Shown in pieces: positions 1 through 11,966 of a stretch of DNA of 57,004 bases; position 1 is the stretch's first letter, and each line of letters begins with the position of its first letter. The position numbers were made by a program, and so were the translations under genes. Where the stretch lies: assembly GCA_016987375.1 (NCBI GenBank), contig PJRA01000030.1, positions 150,081 to 207,084 of the forward strand. Direction: 5' to 3'. This DNA is from Brachionus koreanus. Lineage: Eukaryota > Rotifera > Eurotatoria > Ploima > Brachionidae. The notes below the pieces were generated by a model. It was given only the letters and a program-made list of their open reading frames with translations, had not been told where the DNA came from and did no database searches.

Positions 1-697
1 TTGTTCTCAAAAATTCCAGAAAAATATAAAATTGGTTAAAAGATATTTCAATATATTAGAAAAGATAAACAGATAATCCATCAAATGATTAAATATTATA
101 AAATAATGCATATTGAATTTTATTCTTTTTTGATTTTTTAGAAATAAAACATTTTACTGCTTTGGCTTTTTTTATTCAAATTTTTGCTAAAAAATGTCAA
201 AGAGAAAAAAAAACTTGCCAATTCTTTAAATTGTTTCTTGAGTGATTTTTCTTTTCTTAACAAATTTATATTTTATTTTTTTTAGTGATGATACAACAGT
301 ATTTGAAAAAGAATGATAGCAAAATAATAACTTTAATAATTATAAATTACACAAATTATTAGCACAAATATACATGATCTAGGTAAACTTTTTATATTTT
401 TTGTGAAAATATTCGAATAAGACGAATAAATGATATAAGTGTTACATTTTTAAAAGAAATAATTAATTAAAAAATTTTCATCAGAAATCAAGATAAATAA
501 CTTGATAAGTTGTAAATTTTCAATCTAAAAGAATATTAGCTATTATTTCCTAAATTTTTTTTTACATTTCATTATTTTTAAGTTCAAAATTAAACATTTT
601 ACAAAAAGAAAAAAATTTTAGTTGGACATAAATTTCTCTTTTTCTATGTATAGTTTGTTTTTACTTATAGGGAATTTAGTCGTCTTGAGAGAATAAG

Positions 698-728
<31 letters not shown>

Positions 729-765
729 ATTTGTAAAAAATCTATTTCTAAATAAATAAATAAAT
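1..765. other. AT-rich non-coding stretch with a TA microsatellite
   Basis: I see no gene in this stretch. It is very AT-rich with frequent stops in all frames. An alternating TA tract lies at about 698-728, just ahead of the degenerate ORF that follows. Confidence 0.6.
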
Positions 766-1128
766 GGCACCAAAGAAGATGAAGGACTAGAAGAGCAGGA
801 GGAGAATAATCAAGATCAAACAGCTCCTCCAAATCATCAGCCAACTTCCGTCGCAGTCTTTAATAAAGAATTTAATATAGAAATTGAAAAAGACATTTAC
901 ACCTTCCTTAAGAAAATATCCGAGACCCTTCTTTTCTAGGATGCTTCTAGCAGAAATCTTAGAATAAGGGGCTACCTTAATTATTATCTCAGCTATGCCT
1001 GGAAAGTAGCCCCACTTGTTAACGCCTTCTTGAAGATGACCTCAATCACTCGACGAGAGCACATCTCTATTATTCTTAAATTTGAAACTCTGCATTTAAG
1101 GAATAGGAGACCTGTGCTAAATTATTAG
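766..1128 (+). pseudogene. Degenerate ORF, about 120 codons with one internal stop
   Basis: Reading in the frame of GAT at 778 gives about 120 codons interrupted by a single TAG at 937-939 and closed by TAG at 1126-1128. No ATG opens this frame; the ATG at 764 is in another frame and stops after eight codons. The segment is clearly richer in G and C than its surroundings. Its first part is acidic and Gln/Asn/Pro-rich (EEQEENNQDQTAPPNHQP); the second part looks like an ordinary globular helix-forming stretch. I recognise no family. It could be a decayed host exon or the remains of a mobile-element ORF; the lack of start and splice sites favours decay. Confidence 0.4.
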
Positions 1129-1476
1129 TTAGGAAAAAACAACAGATATGAAAAATTCAAAAGAAGAATTTTTTTTGTAAAATATTACAATTTATCATAC
1201 TTTTTTACATATCACAGTTTTAAGTCTAAGTCACAAAAATTTAGTCAAAGTTATGACTTAAAAAGAAAAAAAAAATTTTAAGTCTTTGACTTGACTTGAC
1301 TTAAGACTTGTGACTTAAAAACAAGTCTGCATTTTATCATTTTTTGCTTATAAATTTATCAATTTTAATTAGTTTGATTAACAAAAATTTTTTATAACAG
1401 AAATTAAGAAATTAGATTTTATTTAACATTATTTTGTAAAAACATTAGTATAAAAAGTCCTAAACAAGTAAACATT

Positions 1477-2145
1477 TCAATACCATCTTGATCTCCAACC
1501 ACCACCATATCCATAGCGACGGCCATAACCATATCCCCAACCTCTACCGTATCCCCAGCCTCGACCATATCCGAAGCCTCTTCCATAACCATAGCCACCA
1601 AAATAGTATCTTACTTTTCTTGTTTCTTCAACATTAATTAGCAACAAACCAAATAAATTTACATCTTTGCTATCACCAAGCAAATTTTGTTGAACACCAA
1701 TTTTAAGTAATTCTTTAACATTATTAATCAAACTTAAAAATCTTGTAAAACATTCTCCATTTGTAACTCGAATACCAAAATTGGTATCACTCAATGAATA
1801 ATACAAACTTAAATTAACAGCTACTCCATTTGCCATAATACTATTTGTTAAATAAACAGGCAAGTCAAGCACTCTTGGATAAAGACTAATTTCGGCTAGT
1901 TCTGGACTTGAAACATTAAAATTGTTTACCACACTCATTCCAAATATCTGGATTGGTAAGACAGTCAAATTTACAATATTGGATACGGCATCACATTCAA
2001 CACGATCAGTTCCATATTGACAACTCAAAACACTTTGTGAGAAAGAGCAATTAACTGCAGTGTCATTAGATACTGAATTTGTTGGTAAGCCAACATTTAA
2101 TCCAACTAGTAAGCTTAAAAGAGTAGCTGTTAACAAAATTTTCAT
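1477..2145 (-). CDS. Secreted protein with a Gly-Tyr-Arg-rich C-terminal tail
   Basis: A single-exon ORF of 222 residues. Residues 1-20 form a clear signal peptide (MKILLTATLLSLLVGLNVGL), so the protein enters the secretory pathway. The middle (about 25-175) has four cysteines (33, 42, 51, 132) and five N-X-S/T sites (27, 32, 59, 77, 111), consistent with a glycosylated extracellular domain; I do not recognise the fold. From residue 180 the chain changes to a repetitive tail of GYGRG/GWGYG units ending WRSRWY, rich in aromatic and arginine residues. Such tails are known from cuticle, shell-matrix and adhesive proteins, and some Gly-rich antimicrobial proteins; which applies here cannot be told. 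The start ATG directly precedes the signal peptide. No neighbour helps with function. Confidence 0.75.
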   Translation of the reverse strand: MKILLTATLLSLLVGLNVGLPTNSVSNDTAVNCSFSQSVLSCQYGTDRVECDAVSNIVNLTVLPIQIFGMSVVNNFNVSSPELAEISLYPRVLDLPVYLTNSIMANGVAVNLSLYYSLSDTNFGIRVTNGECFTRFLSLINNVKELLKIGVQQNLLGDSKDVNLFGLLLINVEETRKVRYYFGGYGYGRGFGYGRGWGYGRGWGYGYGRRYGYGGGWRSRWY

Positions 2146-4755
2146 TTTATTTCCAAGTGCTTTATTATTTTATTTTCAAAAAAAAAACTATTATTTTATA
2201 ATTGTCGAAACAATAGCTCGATTAAAATAGAATAGAGCTGATCTTTTTTAAAATTATTCACTTACTATGATTTTTAAATCTAAATAAAAAAATCACGCAT
2301 TTATTTTGTGTAATAGTTGAAAAGAAAAAGTTTCAGTTTTTGTTTGATTAAAAAAATTAAATTTAGATGATTTTTTAAAACAAATTATTCTAGTCGTTGT
2401 TTTTTGTATATTTTTAAAACTTTGTAATTCAAGCAGATTTTTGTCTTATAAAATTATTTTTTATTTAAAATTAAAGTTAAACATAAAATTATAGTGATAC
2501 TGAAAAAAATTAAGCAAAAAAGAATTTAGATAAAGTTTTTTTATAAAATTCATAGCGGACACATTCAGAGTTGTTTAACAAGTCTTAAAACAAAATTTGG
2601 AAAAAATTTTAAGGTCAAAGTTATGTCTTTTGTACAAGTCTGGACAGATTTTATGTTGATAAAATTATTAAAGCTATTAGTTGTTAAAATTTTGCAACTT
2701 ATCAAAACGAATTTAAGATGATCATAAACTTTAATTGACCAAATATTTACAAATTTAATCAAAATTAAATTCAAATTAAATAATCATTTATTTAGTGTAA
2801 TCAAGGGCTCTTTAGAAGGCCTAAGTCAGTCAGCCCAAATAACAAAAAAAGTGATAAGTAATATTTTTCAGACATCAATTTATTTTTACATTTTATTGAA
2901 TTTAAACTCAGATAATATGTATAAAAGCCTTGATATCCCTTAACATAACTCTTTTGTGAATTGGGAGGTTATTTTATCAGTTCAATCAGTATTATACTCA
3001 AAATAATTCTTAGAATTCACTTCATTTTTTTCATGGAAAATTAAAAATTTTTTTTTTATAAATTAAAATTTATAAAGTTTAAAATTGTTTAAAATTGGAT
3101 AGCTATAAATTTTTTTCAAAATTAAGAGCTTCTCTTTTTTTAAATATTTTCTTTTAGAAAACAATGGTTGTTTGTTTTTTAGATTCCTCCTTTTTTCAAT
3201 TTGCTCTTGGTTATTAAAAAGCCGTTTTCTTTAGAAATGAGCTATTAAGTGAGAAATATGATATTAATCAGAAGGAGAATTATATGGCCTTTATGCTGAA
3301 TGAGAAAGAAGTTTGATGCCTTCAAGCTCTTTTGTTTTTACCATTGTTTTTCTAGCTTTATGATTGATTTGATTTATCGTTAAGAAACAAACCGAGCCTT
3401 CGATTGACCAAAATGAATATTTTTTTTAAGAGAAGCATAAAGTATTCAGATAATAGCATTACCGTCTGTGAAAATTCCACACACATTCCAAACATACAAA
3501 ATCATTGGTAACATTGAAAATTAAAATAATTTTGTAGTAGTAAATATATTTTTTATTACTAAAATAAAACTTTTAGCCACTAATAAAAATAAATTAACTC
3601 CGTTTACAAATAAAAAACTGCTAGAAAAAATAAATTTTCTATTATATGATCTGCTATTCAGAAAAAATAGATTTGCTACTAATAAAAATATAAGCCTTTT
3701 AAAAATGATTCACTGGTCATTATTTTAAATACTTTGCTCAAATGTTTTGTTTGGTTTTGTAAATTTGCTGCCTTCAATAAATCATTTTATTAGTATGTAA
3801 ACTGTAAACTACAAAATATTCTTGTGTTTTAAAGATACATATTGTTAAAGGTGTAGCTATTTTTAAAATAAATAAAAATTTCGTCTTTTTTAATTTTTAT
3901 CTATCTATTATTTTAATAAAAAAAAAAACGCAACAACATTTTTTTAAAAGTTTGAAAAATAAAATAACTTTTACGTAATATACATTATAAAAATCTTTAA
4001 TTCTACCTCACTTTGATTATTGTATGTCAATTTTTACCTATTTTCCCAAAAGGACACTGAAAAAATTAGTAAATACATACTAGTATACGCTTTTTGAACA
4101 ACTAAATGAATGGTTTGATTTTTTTTATTTGAATGATTTTATGACCTATTATACTCAGCAAAAATAACTTAGATAGTTTTCAGCATTGTATAATCAAAAA
4201 ACTATCTATATTCATTCATAAAATCTTCGATTTTAACAATTCGCCTTCAAATCTAAATCTGGTTTTATGAAAAACCATTCAGTAAAACAATTCCAAATGA
4301 ATCTAAGAAATGATTTTATTATACCATCTAAAGAAAAATTCAATGGTTTTGGTGAAAATACATTTGGATAAATTCATAAACCTATTTTTAATAGAAAAGC
4401 TTTGAGCAAGACTTGCTAATTTCAGAAGAAGTATTGAATATTCAATTGAACCAATGTTTATAAAATTTTGCAAATAATTTCAAAAATTTAATTTTAAAGA
4501 ACTTTATTTAAATAATTTATTTTTTATTTTTATATTTCTTTCAATTGACCGTTATGGCTCGACACAAGTTTCTTTGAATGAATTAAGCTACTACTGTATA
4601 CATGCACTTTCCAAAAAAATAATTAAACAATTATTTGGACATCATAAATAAAAAACTTTAACTTCAAAAAATTCATTTTTATTAAATTGAAAAAGCCTAA
4701 AATGTATATTAAATTATATTTAGCTCAAAGATTTAAACTTTTTATTTTTATTTTC
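2146..4755. other. Intergenic, AT-rich, with a dispersed-repeat copy
   Basis: No convincing gene. The 69-residue ORF at 2565-2774 has no recognisable features. A dispersed repeat sits at about 3250-3445 (separate entry). The rest is AT-rich sequence without structure that I could support. Confidence 0.5.
3250..3445 (-). repeat. Dispersed repeat, inverted relative to the copy at 35735-35850
   Basis: The stretch around 3390-3440 (ACAAACCGAGCCTTCGATTG followed by an A/T run and AGAGAAGCATAAA) is the reverse complement, with mismatches, of about 35735-35800 (TATGCTTCACTTC ... GGTCAATCGAAAGCTCGGTT). The boundaries are uncertain. It is probably an old transposable-element fragment. Confidence 0.45.
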
Positions 4756-7228
4756 TTATTTTTTTGCTAATTCAAATGAAAAATTTAATTCTACATAATC
4801 CTGTGATTGATTATTTTTATTCGACTCTCTCATTTTAGACAACAAATATCTAAACTTAATCGAAATTAGTTGAACTTTCAAATTTTGTAAAAAACTCTTT
4901 TGAATCGGATAATTTATGATTGTATCCAAAAAACGCCTCATATCTTTTGGCAGAATAAAATTTTGTCTAAATAAATTTTTATTTTCCAAATGATTGTAAT
5001 TATAGACTCGGGTGAAAAAAATTTTACAAGTCTTTGATTTAAATCTTTCTACAAAATGCAATTTTGTAAACTCATCATCTAGAATAGTTTGTCCAATTTT
5101 TAATATATTATTCTCTTTGAAAAATTCTTTTTCAGAACAAACATAAAAAATTCTATCCGAATTTTCCATTAGACCATCCCGATCATTTGAAGTTGTTTTA
5201 AATGTCATTATTTGAAAAATCTTACTTGGAAAGCTTCTCTAAAATAAAATAATAACTAATAAATCATTTTGAAAATAAAAAAATAAGCCAAATTACTGAT
5301 AAAAGATTACAAAAATGACTAGTGATCTCTTCGTAATTTTTTTCACTTCTTGTTGAAACATAAAAAAGTAATCTTTCATGAGGACATCTTTTGTTTAATA
5401 TTTTCCATGAAATTTTAAATTTTAAACCTAAAATACTAATAATTGCAATAAAAATCAAAATAACTGATAATGTTATGATAATTGAATAATAAATAGAATT
5501 GGCTGGACATTCAAAAAATCCAACAGGAAACTGTACATTTTCTAAATTAAAATTCAGATCTACATAGGAATAATAAAAACCTGGGATTAAGGATACATTT
5601 GATTTGAATGAATTCAAAATAGAATCAAAAATAAAATCATCTTTTGAACAATTTCCACCATGTTCAGCGTTAAAATAGGCCAGTAATTTTTTATTCCAAT
5701 TTTGACCAAAAAAATTGTGATACTCAACTTCAACTAAATAATGCTTTGTAGATGACAGATCAATCATATCAAATCGGACTGTAGACATTAGATAGGGCAA
5801 TTTTTTTTCAACCAAAAGTTCAAAATCAACTAAATGAAACTTCATCAAAACAAGATCATTTGTATTACACACTGGACTAATTATTCTATAAATTCTAAAT
5901 AGAAAATAATTATTTTTCAAATTTCCATTTTTTACTAGATTAAACTCATCCAACAGTTTTATGAACAAATTTTTTTTATCCCAATGAATACAGAAACTTG
6001 AAATTGGCTCAATTGACTCGTCTAAAATGTGCTTGTTATGAAATCTATCAACTACTAGAAGATCGTCAAAAATTGTTTTATTTCCAAAATAAGCTGAAAA
6101 ATTTTCTGTACACTGACTCGAGTCAGTGTTTTGAACAAATTTATAACTTTTTTTGTCTTTATTACAAGGTTTACATTTGTCAACACAAGGACATTTTCCC
6201 TCAGTAGATTCATAGCATCTATTTGTTTTAGAAGCTTTAAGTTTTTGTTTGTAAATCAATGTTTCATTAGATTCTACTAGTTTATAAACTAATCCATTTG
6301 AATAGGCATTTCTAAACTTTGAAATCAAGTTAATAGTTTTCTTGCTTTTTGCTTCTATTAAACTGCCATTAATAAACTCGAAATCGCTATTTATTCCTTG
6401 AATTAAAATTATAAATGGCTTTTTATCAAATGAATAGAATCTTTTAAGACAAGTATCGTTGAAATGGCCATTGCAAACTTGTGTATTTTTTGAAACCAAA
6501 ATGCTTGCATTTGGATTTAACTTTTTGATACCAATTTGATGCATTTTATTAGTATTTGAGCATATTAAATTATTACTGCAGTCATTCAACACATTGATAG
6601 AAATATATGCTGCGAAAAAAGCATAGTTTTTATGACTCAAACTCAAATATGGATCCTTTATTCTTAATTCAACAGGAATCTATTTAAATATTTTTAGTTG
6701 TTTTGATTTTAATCTTTTAAAATTAACAAATTAAAAAATACTTTTGAATAAACTCCTTTAAGTAAATAAATTTGAATACAACTAATTTCATCTTTGTCGT
6801 TTTTAAACACAATTTCTATGGCTCATAAATAAAGCAATATGAAAATATTGAATTTAAAAAAAAAATTTATTTTACTCCTTTTACTAGTGATGTCGAAACT
6901 TAAAGAAATTATGAACGACAAATCGTGCTCATAGCCTTCATAAAGCATTAAACTTGATTCAAAATCAATAGAATTAAATTCTTTTGCAGTCTTTGTTAAG
7001 CATTCTTTATTCAAAAAAAATTTAGAAAAAAAAAATCTTTTTATTTTCAATTTTACCTTTTGTTTCAAATAGAAAATCAGTTGACTGATAGAACTCGTGT
7101 TCAAAAACTCTTTCAACATTTAATTTTTGCTTTAATAAAAGTTCGATTTGATTATGGTTTTCAAATTTTTCAAGAAATTGAAATTTTGTTAAACGAATCA
7201 AAATTAATAGTATTAAAATTTTAATCAT
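4756..7228 (-). CDS. Candidate SEFIR-domain (IL-17-receptor-like) type I membrane receptor
   Basis: Five exons join with consistent phases: 7228-7057, 7004-6876, 6815-6742, 6679-5297 and 5238-4756 (introns 52, 60, 62 and 58 nt, all GT-AG), giving 746 residues. Residues 1-17 are a signal peptide (MIKILILLILIRLTKFQF). The extracellular part (to about 519) has scattered cysteines, a CPCVDKCKPC cluster and several N-glycosylation sites. One membrane span lies at about 520-544. The cytoplasmic part starts with basic residues and then reads RLLFYVSTRSEKNY (about 562), SDRIFYVCSE (about 613) and CKIFFTRVYN (about 657), followed by a LPKDMRRFLDTI helix. Strand-helix order and the 'VCS' strand resemble the SEFIR domain of IL-17 receptors, which signals through SEFIR/TIR-type homotypic contacts. 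The family call is by eye and could be wrong (TIR-like or unrelated). The exon structure is much firmer than the name. Confidence 0.6.
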
Positions 7229-8859
7229 TTTAAATCTTGATAATTGATTTTTTTCATAACAAAATTTTTTTTTTAATTTTTATACCAGTGAAGACTACAC
7301 ACAAAAAATAATTTTCGTGACTTAAAAGAACAGAAATTCTTTTAGCTGCTAATTTTTTTATGATTCTTGTCATAACTTTTTTTTTAAAAATCGTGTATAA
7401 ATTAATCATTTTTTTATCTAATCTTTGTAGTATTTGAAATAATTAATTAATTATAGAATATGAAATCTTGTTTCGATAAAAAAAAAATTTAAATCAAAAT
7501 TAAAAAAAAACAACAGGTGTATTTGTGATTTCAAACGAGCATACAAATTTTTTAAACATGTTGTATAATTTTTTAAGCTCAAAATTTGATATTTAACAAA
7601 AAAATCTCAGTCAGAACAAAGTTTCAAATCATTCAATATTTAGTACAATTCTTAGTATTAAAATTCCTAGATAATTATTATAATAAAATAGGTGATTTTG
7701 TTAACAAAAATATAAATATAAAGATAACTTAGTAAATTAGCAAAAATGCCGAATTGCTGGCAATTGGTGCAAAAAAATAAAAAAAAAATTTAAAATTGAT
7801 AACAAGAGACATTTTCATCTAAATTGAATTTAAAATAGCCTGATATATCAAGGTAGATGAACTAGAACTTACTAATGAAGTATAAATTAATAAATGTTAC
7901 AAATTAGTCTTCTCAGTCTCGGATTTGATGAGTGATATATTTTATTTTGAAAAGTATTGATAGATCACCTGGTCATATTTTTTCAATTTCTTTAAAGACA
8001 AATTACCAGATCAATAAAAAGCAGTCTACCTCAAAAAACACAATAATGATTACAGCTTCACTCAACATGTATTGATTTAGGTTAACCTAACTACCAGTTT
8101 TTACCATTTCTAAAAGTTAATTGATCTAACTTATTTATAGAAAAGAATAATTTTAAGATTGTTAATATAGAAACAAATTTTTGCAAATATCTCCAGAATG
8201 ACCTTTAATATTAAAAAGAACAAATTAATAAAAATGAAGAAATGCCCATCAGAAATTACACAACCAATTTGCTATATGATGAGCAATAACCTAGAATATT
8301 AGACTTGTTTTAGACGCATTAAAAAATAACTTGTAGTTTTACCGGTTTGGAATTCTCTAAATAAAAATGATATCAAAAAAATTAAAAAGCTCGAATAAAG
8401 AGAAACAAAAGTGGTTCCTCAATGGAAAAACTTAAGGTACGCTAAATTTACATCTTGGTTTCCTTAAAGACAGAAGAAAAAAAAGGATACATGATTTCTA
8501 TGTAAAAAATTTTAACAAAATTGACGCTTCTTCAATAAACATTAGTTTTAATAATAATTACACAAAATTTGGCATCTGCAAGCCCAGTCTTACAGAGGAA
8601 ATGCACGAGTATGCGTTTAAATAAAGAGTTTTCTAGAAATTGCAGGATGCGCTAAACATTCTTTATGAACTCAGCTGCAAACGATTGGAACAAGTTGAGT
8701 TGTGAATTAGCTGAGACTACTAAGCGCGATCTTGATGTAATGGTGAACAAAATAATTTGGTATCAAAAACTCTTAAAGAAAGATGAGAGTATGCGGATTT
8801 GATTCAATTTATAAAATTTACAACAAATCCATTCATGTCAATTAGTATTACGATGCGGA
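7229..8859. other. Intergenic, AT-rich
   Basis: No ORF of note. The part nearest 8300-8860 has slightly higher GC and could be the decayed 5' part of the retrotransposon that follows, but I could not read protein similarity in it. Confidence 0.45.
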
Positions 8860-9895
8860 ACTTGTAAGTCCAGTGAATAATGAAGTATCAAGTGGAGAAG
8901 TAAGAGAAGCATCGAAGTTGCTCGCATCTAACAAAATGTGAAGCAAGGAGAAACTTTCTAACGGGTGATGCATAAGTAAATAGACAAAAGTTAAATTAAC
9001 TTGCCAGATCATGCAAATGATCAGGGGATCATATATATATTTATTTATAAACTACTAAAAATTAGCTATAATATTGAAGAATATATTGAAGAATTAAAGA
9101 ATCAGAAACTCTTTGGATGCTACACTCAGAGAAAAACAAGCAGGATTTAGACGAGGGAGAGGACATAAACCAGATATTTGCACTTAGGAACAACATAAAG
9201 CAAATTATCGAATGGAACAGCCCCTTGTATCTTAACTTCATTGACTTCAAAAGAGCCTTTGACAGCATACACAGAGAAACCCTGTGGGCCATACTAAGAT
9301 CATATGGCTTACCACAGAAAATAGTTAACTTGATAAAACTCTTCTACGAGAAATTCGAGTGTAGTGTGATTCTGGAAAAAGGCTATTCTGAGAGCTTCAA
9401 AGTTTGTACAAGAGTCAGGCAAGGGTGCGTTCTCTCTCCAACACTATTCCTAATAGTAATTGATTATGTAATGAAGAAAACAACTGTCAGTGCCAGGGGT
9501 ATACAATGGGGGCTAACAACCAAGTTTGAAGACTTAGACTTTGCGGATGATTTGGTGTTAATATCTAGTACAGATGAACATATGCATATGAAAACACAAG
9601 ATTTGGCGAACAACGCTAAACCAACTGGACTCGAAATAAATGTGGCCAAAACAAAAGTAATGTGCATAAACACTAAATTGGACTCCCCGATCACCATTGA
9701 TGATTCTCTTTCATTCTAAGTATTGAGCATATACTTAAAATGAAAGAAAAAAGAATACCAAAAAAGGCCCTTCAATGGACACCACAAGGGCGACGTAAGG
9801 TAGGAAGACCAGCAGTAACATGGAGGTCAACAATCATGAAAGAGCTCGCCGAAATGGGAATGATATGGGGAGAAGTTATGAATAAAATTTTTTAG
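8860..9895 (+). mobile_element. Degenerate non-LTR retrotransposon (LINE) with reverse transcriptase fragment
   Basis: The readable core is 9104-9719. One frame (from 9104) gives NSLDATLREKQAGFRRGRG; after a frameshift near 9160-9170 a second frame continues with DQ-like NQIFALRNNIKQ, then NFIDFKRAFDSIHRETLW, RVRQGCVLSPTLFLIVID and the catalytic box FADD (in DLDFADDLVLIS) before a stop at 9717. These are standard reverse transcriptase motifs of jockey-type LINEs. At 9750-9880 the sequence reads ALQWTPQGRRKVGRPAVTW and MKELAEMGMIWGEV, the usual C-terminal end of such ORF2 proteins, so roughly 250 codons between FADD and this tail are deleted. Upstream 8860-8940 may hold the linker before RT. 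A frameshift, a stop and a deletion make this copy non-functional. Confidence 0.85.
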
Positions 9896-11015
9896 CATTA
9901 AAAGACTCTTCTGCCTATCAACTTCTGTAAAGAAAATCCTTATGTGTTATTTTTCGAAAGAGGCAATAATCAAACTAGCTATTAGTAATTAATTTTCGAT
10001 ATTTAAATTTTTTAAGTTTTAATTTGATGTCAATAACTTAAATGATATGAATAACTTTCTAGAAAAATATGGCTTAGATGCATTCTAGCATAGAATTCTT
10101 GACAGAATGTTTTCATTCTCTTTTAAGACGCTTTACTATCAAAACTGAAATCTAAAATACTAATAGTCCAAAAATGATTCAATAAATTAAACATATAATT
10201 GAAGGAATAGCGAAAATTTGATAGAATCAATGGCAAAATCAAAAAATGGAGAAAAAACGTTTAGATTTTTTTACTCAAGATTGATAACTAGCCAAGTTAA
10301 TTGTGATCAAGAGATAAATGTTGAAATTCACTATATTCAAGCTTTCTATTTACAAAAATACATTTTATTTTTAAATAATTAGATATTTATTTAATTTTTA
10401 CAGATTTTGTTAAAAAATTTAAAAGATTTAATTTAAATTTTTTAATTTTTAATTTTTCTCTTTAGTCAAAACTATTATTTTATTCGTTAAGAAATAAAAT
10501 TTTCTTATATTTTGTTTAAATTGTATTTGTAAATAAATAAATGAAGTGTTAATCAGTCTATTTAACTAGGGCTCTAGCTTGTTGATTAGCCTTGAAATTG
10601 AATTTAAAGCGCGTTACAAAAAATTAATCAACACAAAAAGCTACCATAACGTAAGGAATAAAATAAATAAGTATTATTCAGCAGTAATATTTATATTATA
10701 ACTTAAGCCTATTTGGCTAATTTTAAAAAAAGGTAAATTTTATTAATTAAGAAAAAAATAGTTATCTATCTAGAAATTAAAAATAAATTGTAAAAATATA
10801 AAAATAATTTTAAAAAGTTAGCAAGAAATTTTTTTTTTCTTGATTGATAATTAAGACAAATTTTACTTTACATAAAATTATACATTTCTTTTGCAATTAT
10901 ATAATAAAAGCAAATTATAAAGCATACATTTTTTGAATATAACTACTTGCTTGCATTTAATAGATTTTAAAATAATATTTCAATTGAAAATTTTTAAAGC
11001 CATTACGACAATAAA
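9896..11015. other. Intergenic, AT-rich
   Basis: I see nothing coding. The last few hundred bases should contain the NEDD8 promoter and leader, but no motif stands out. A TTTAAAG at 10994-11000, 16 nt ahead of the NEDD8 ATG, could be a splice acceptor in the leader. Confidence 0.45.
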
Positions 11016-11347
<332 letters not shown>

Positions 11348-11554
11348 AAAAAAAAAACTCCGTTCGATTTTTAAATAAACTATTTAATGTATAAACATTT
11401 AAATTGTACTTAATTTAATTTAATAAATTTTTTTATCATTCTGAACATTATTTAGCTTTAAATTTAGTCAGTAGTATGACTTAGTATAAATTATGAAATT
11501 TTCATTTGAAAATATTGAATAAAAAGATAAAGTAGGTGTAATTATTTAGCAAAA

Positions 11555-11905
11555 ATGGGCGAAAAAGGCTCGCAAAAACAACATTCAAAAGTACCGGATA
11601 TTGACCCTGCAGCTTTATCAGACATTGAGAAAGAAGCATGCTTGATAGCCAAAGAGTTTTACAAGCTGAACAAAAATATTCAAGTTTCGTTGAATCAAAT
11701 ATCGGCTGCTAGTGTCTGCAACATGCAAACGTGTCAAGAAACTATAGAACAAACATGTGATTCAATAGAAAAATGTGTGGCTGAGGAGAGCGAGCTGCGC
11801 AAAAAAGCTGCTGACTTAAGCAGGTCAATGGAGCCAATTTATAAACTTCAATCAAAAATTAACACAATAAAAGCCTTAGTGATTAATTTGGACTCTCAAA
11901 TTTAA
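11555..11905 (+). CDS. BORCS6: Probable BORC complex subunit 6 (lyspersin family)
   Basis: A single-exon ORF of 116 residues. After a short polar N-terminus, residues 14-116 are almost entirely helical with heptad character (DPAALSDIEKEACLIAKEFY ... KKAADLSRSMEPIYKLQSKI). The order of conserved features, DP-x2-L-x-DIE-x-EA near the start and a SMEP-x2-KLQSKI-x-TIK-x-L segment near the end, recalls BORCS6, a subunit of the BORC complex that recruits ARL8 to lysosomes and couples them to kinesin. I assign this from memory of the family pattern, so another BLOC-1/BORC-type small coiled-coil subunit remains possible. A TTTAG acceptor-like site ends 5 nt before the ATG. The gene converges on PHF5A with about 60 bp between stop codons. 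Confidence 0.5.
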   Translation: MGEKGSQKQHSKVPDIDPAALSDIEKEACLIAKEFYKLNKNIQVSLNQISAASVCNMQTCQETIEQTCDSIEKCVAEESELRKKAADLSRSMEPIYKLQSKINTIKALVINLDSQI

Positions 11906-11966
11906 TTTTATTGTACATTATAATTTTTTAAAATTATCTTTTTTTATAAACATTATTAAACAAAAA

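Noticed and set aside
2565..2774. 69-codon ORF as a gene
   Set aside because: Low-complexity AT-rich sequence, no neighbouring exons, no recognisable features.
9117..9719. Intact 200-residue reverse transcriptase gene
   Set aside because: The frame is only part of a LINE ORF2: the upstream QAGFRRGRG is in another frame and the downstream half is deleted.
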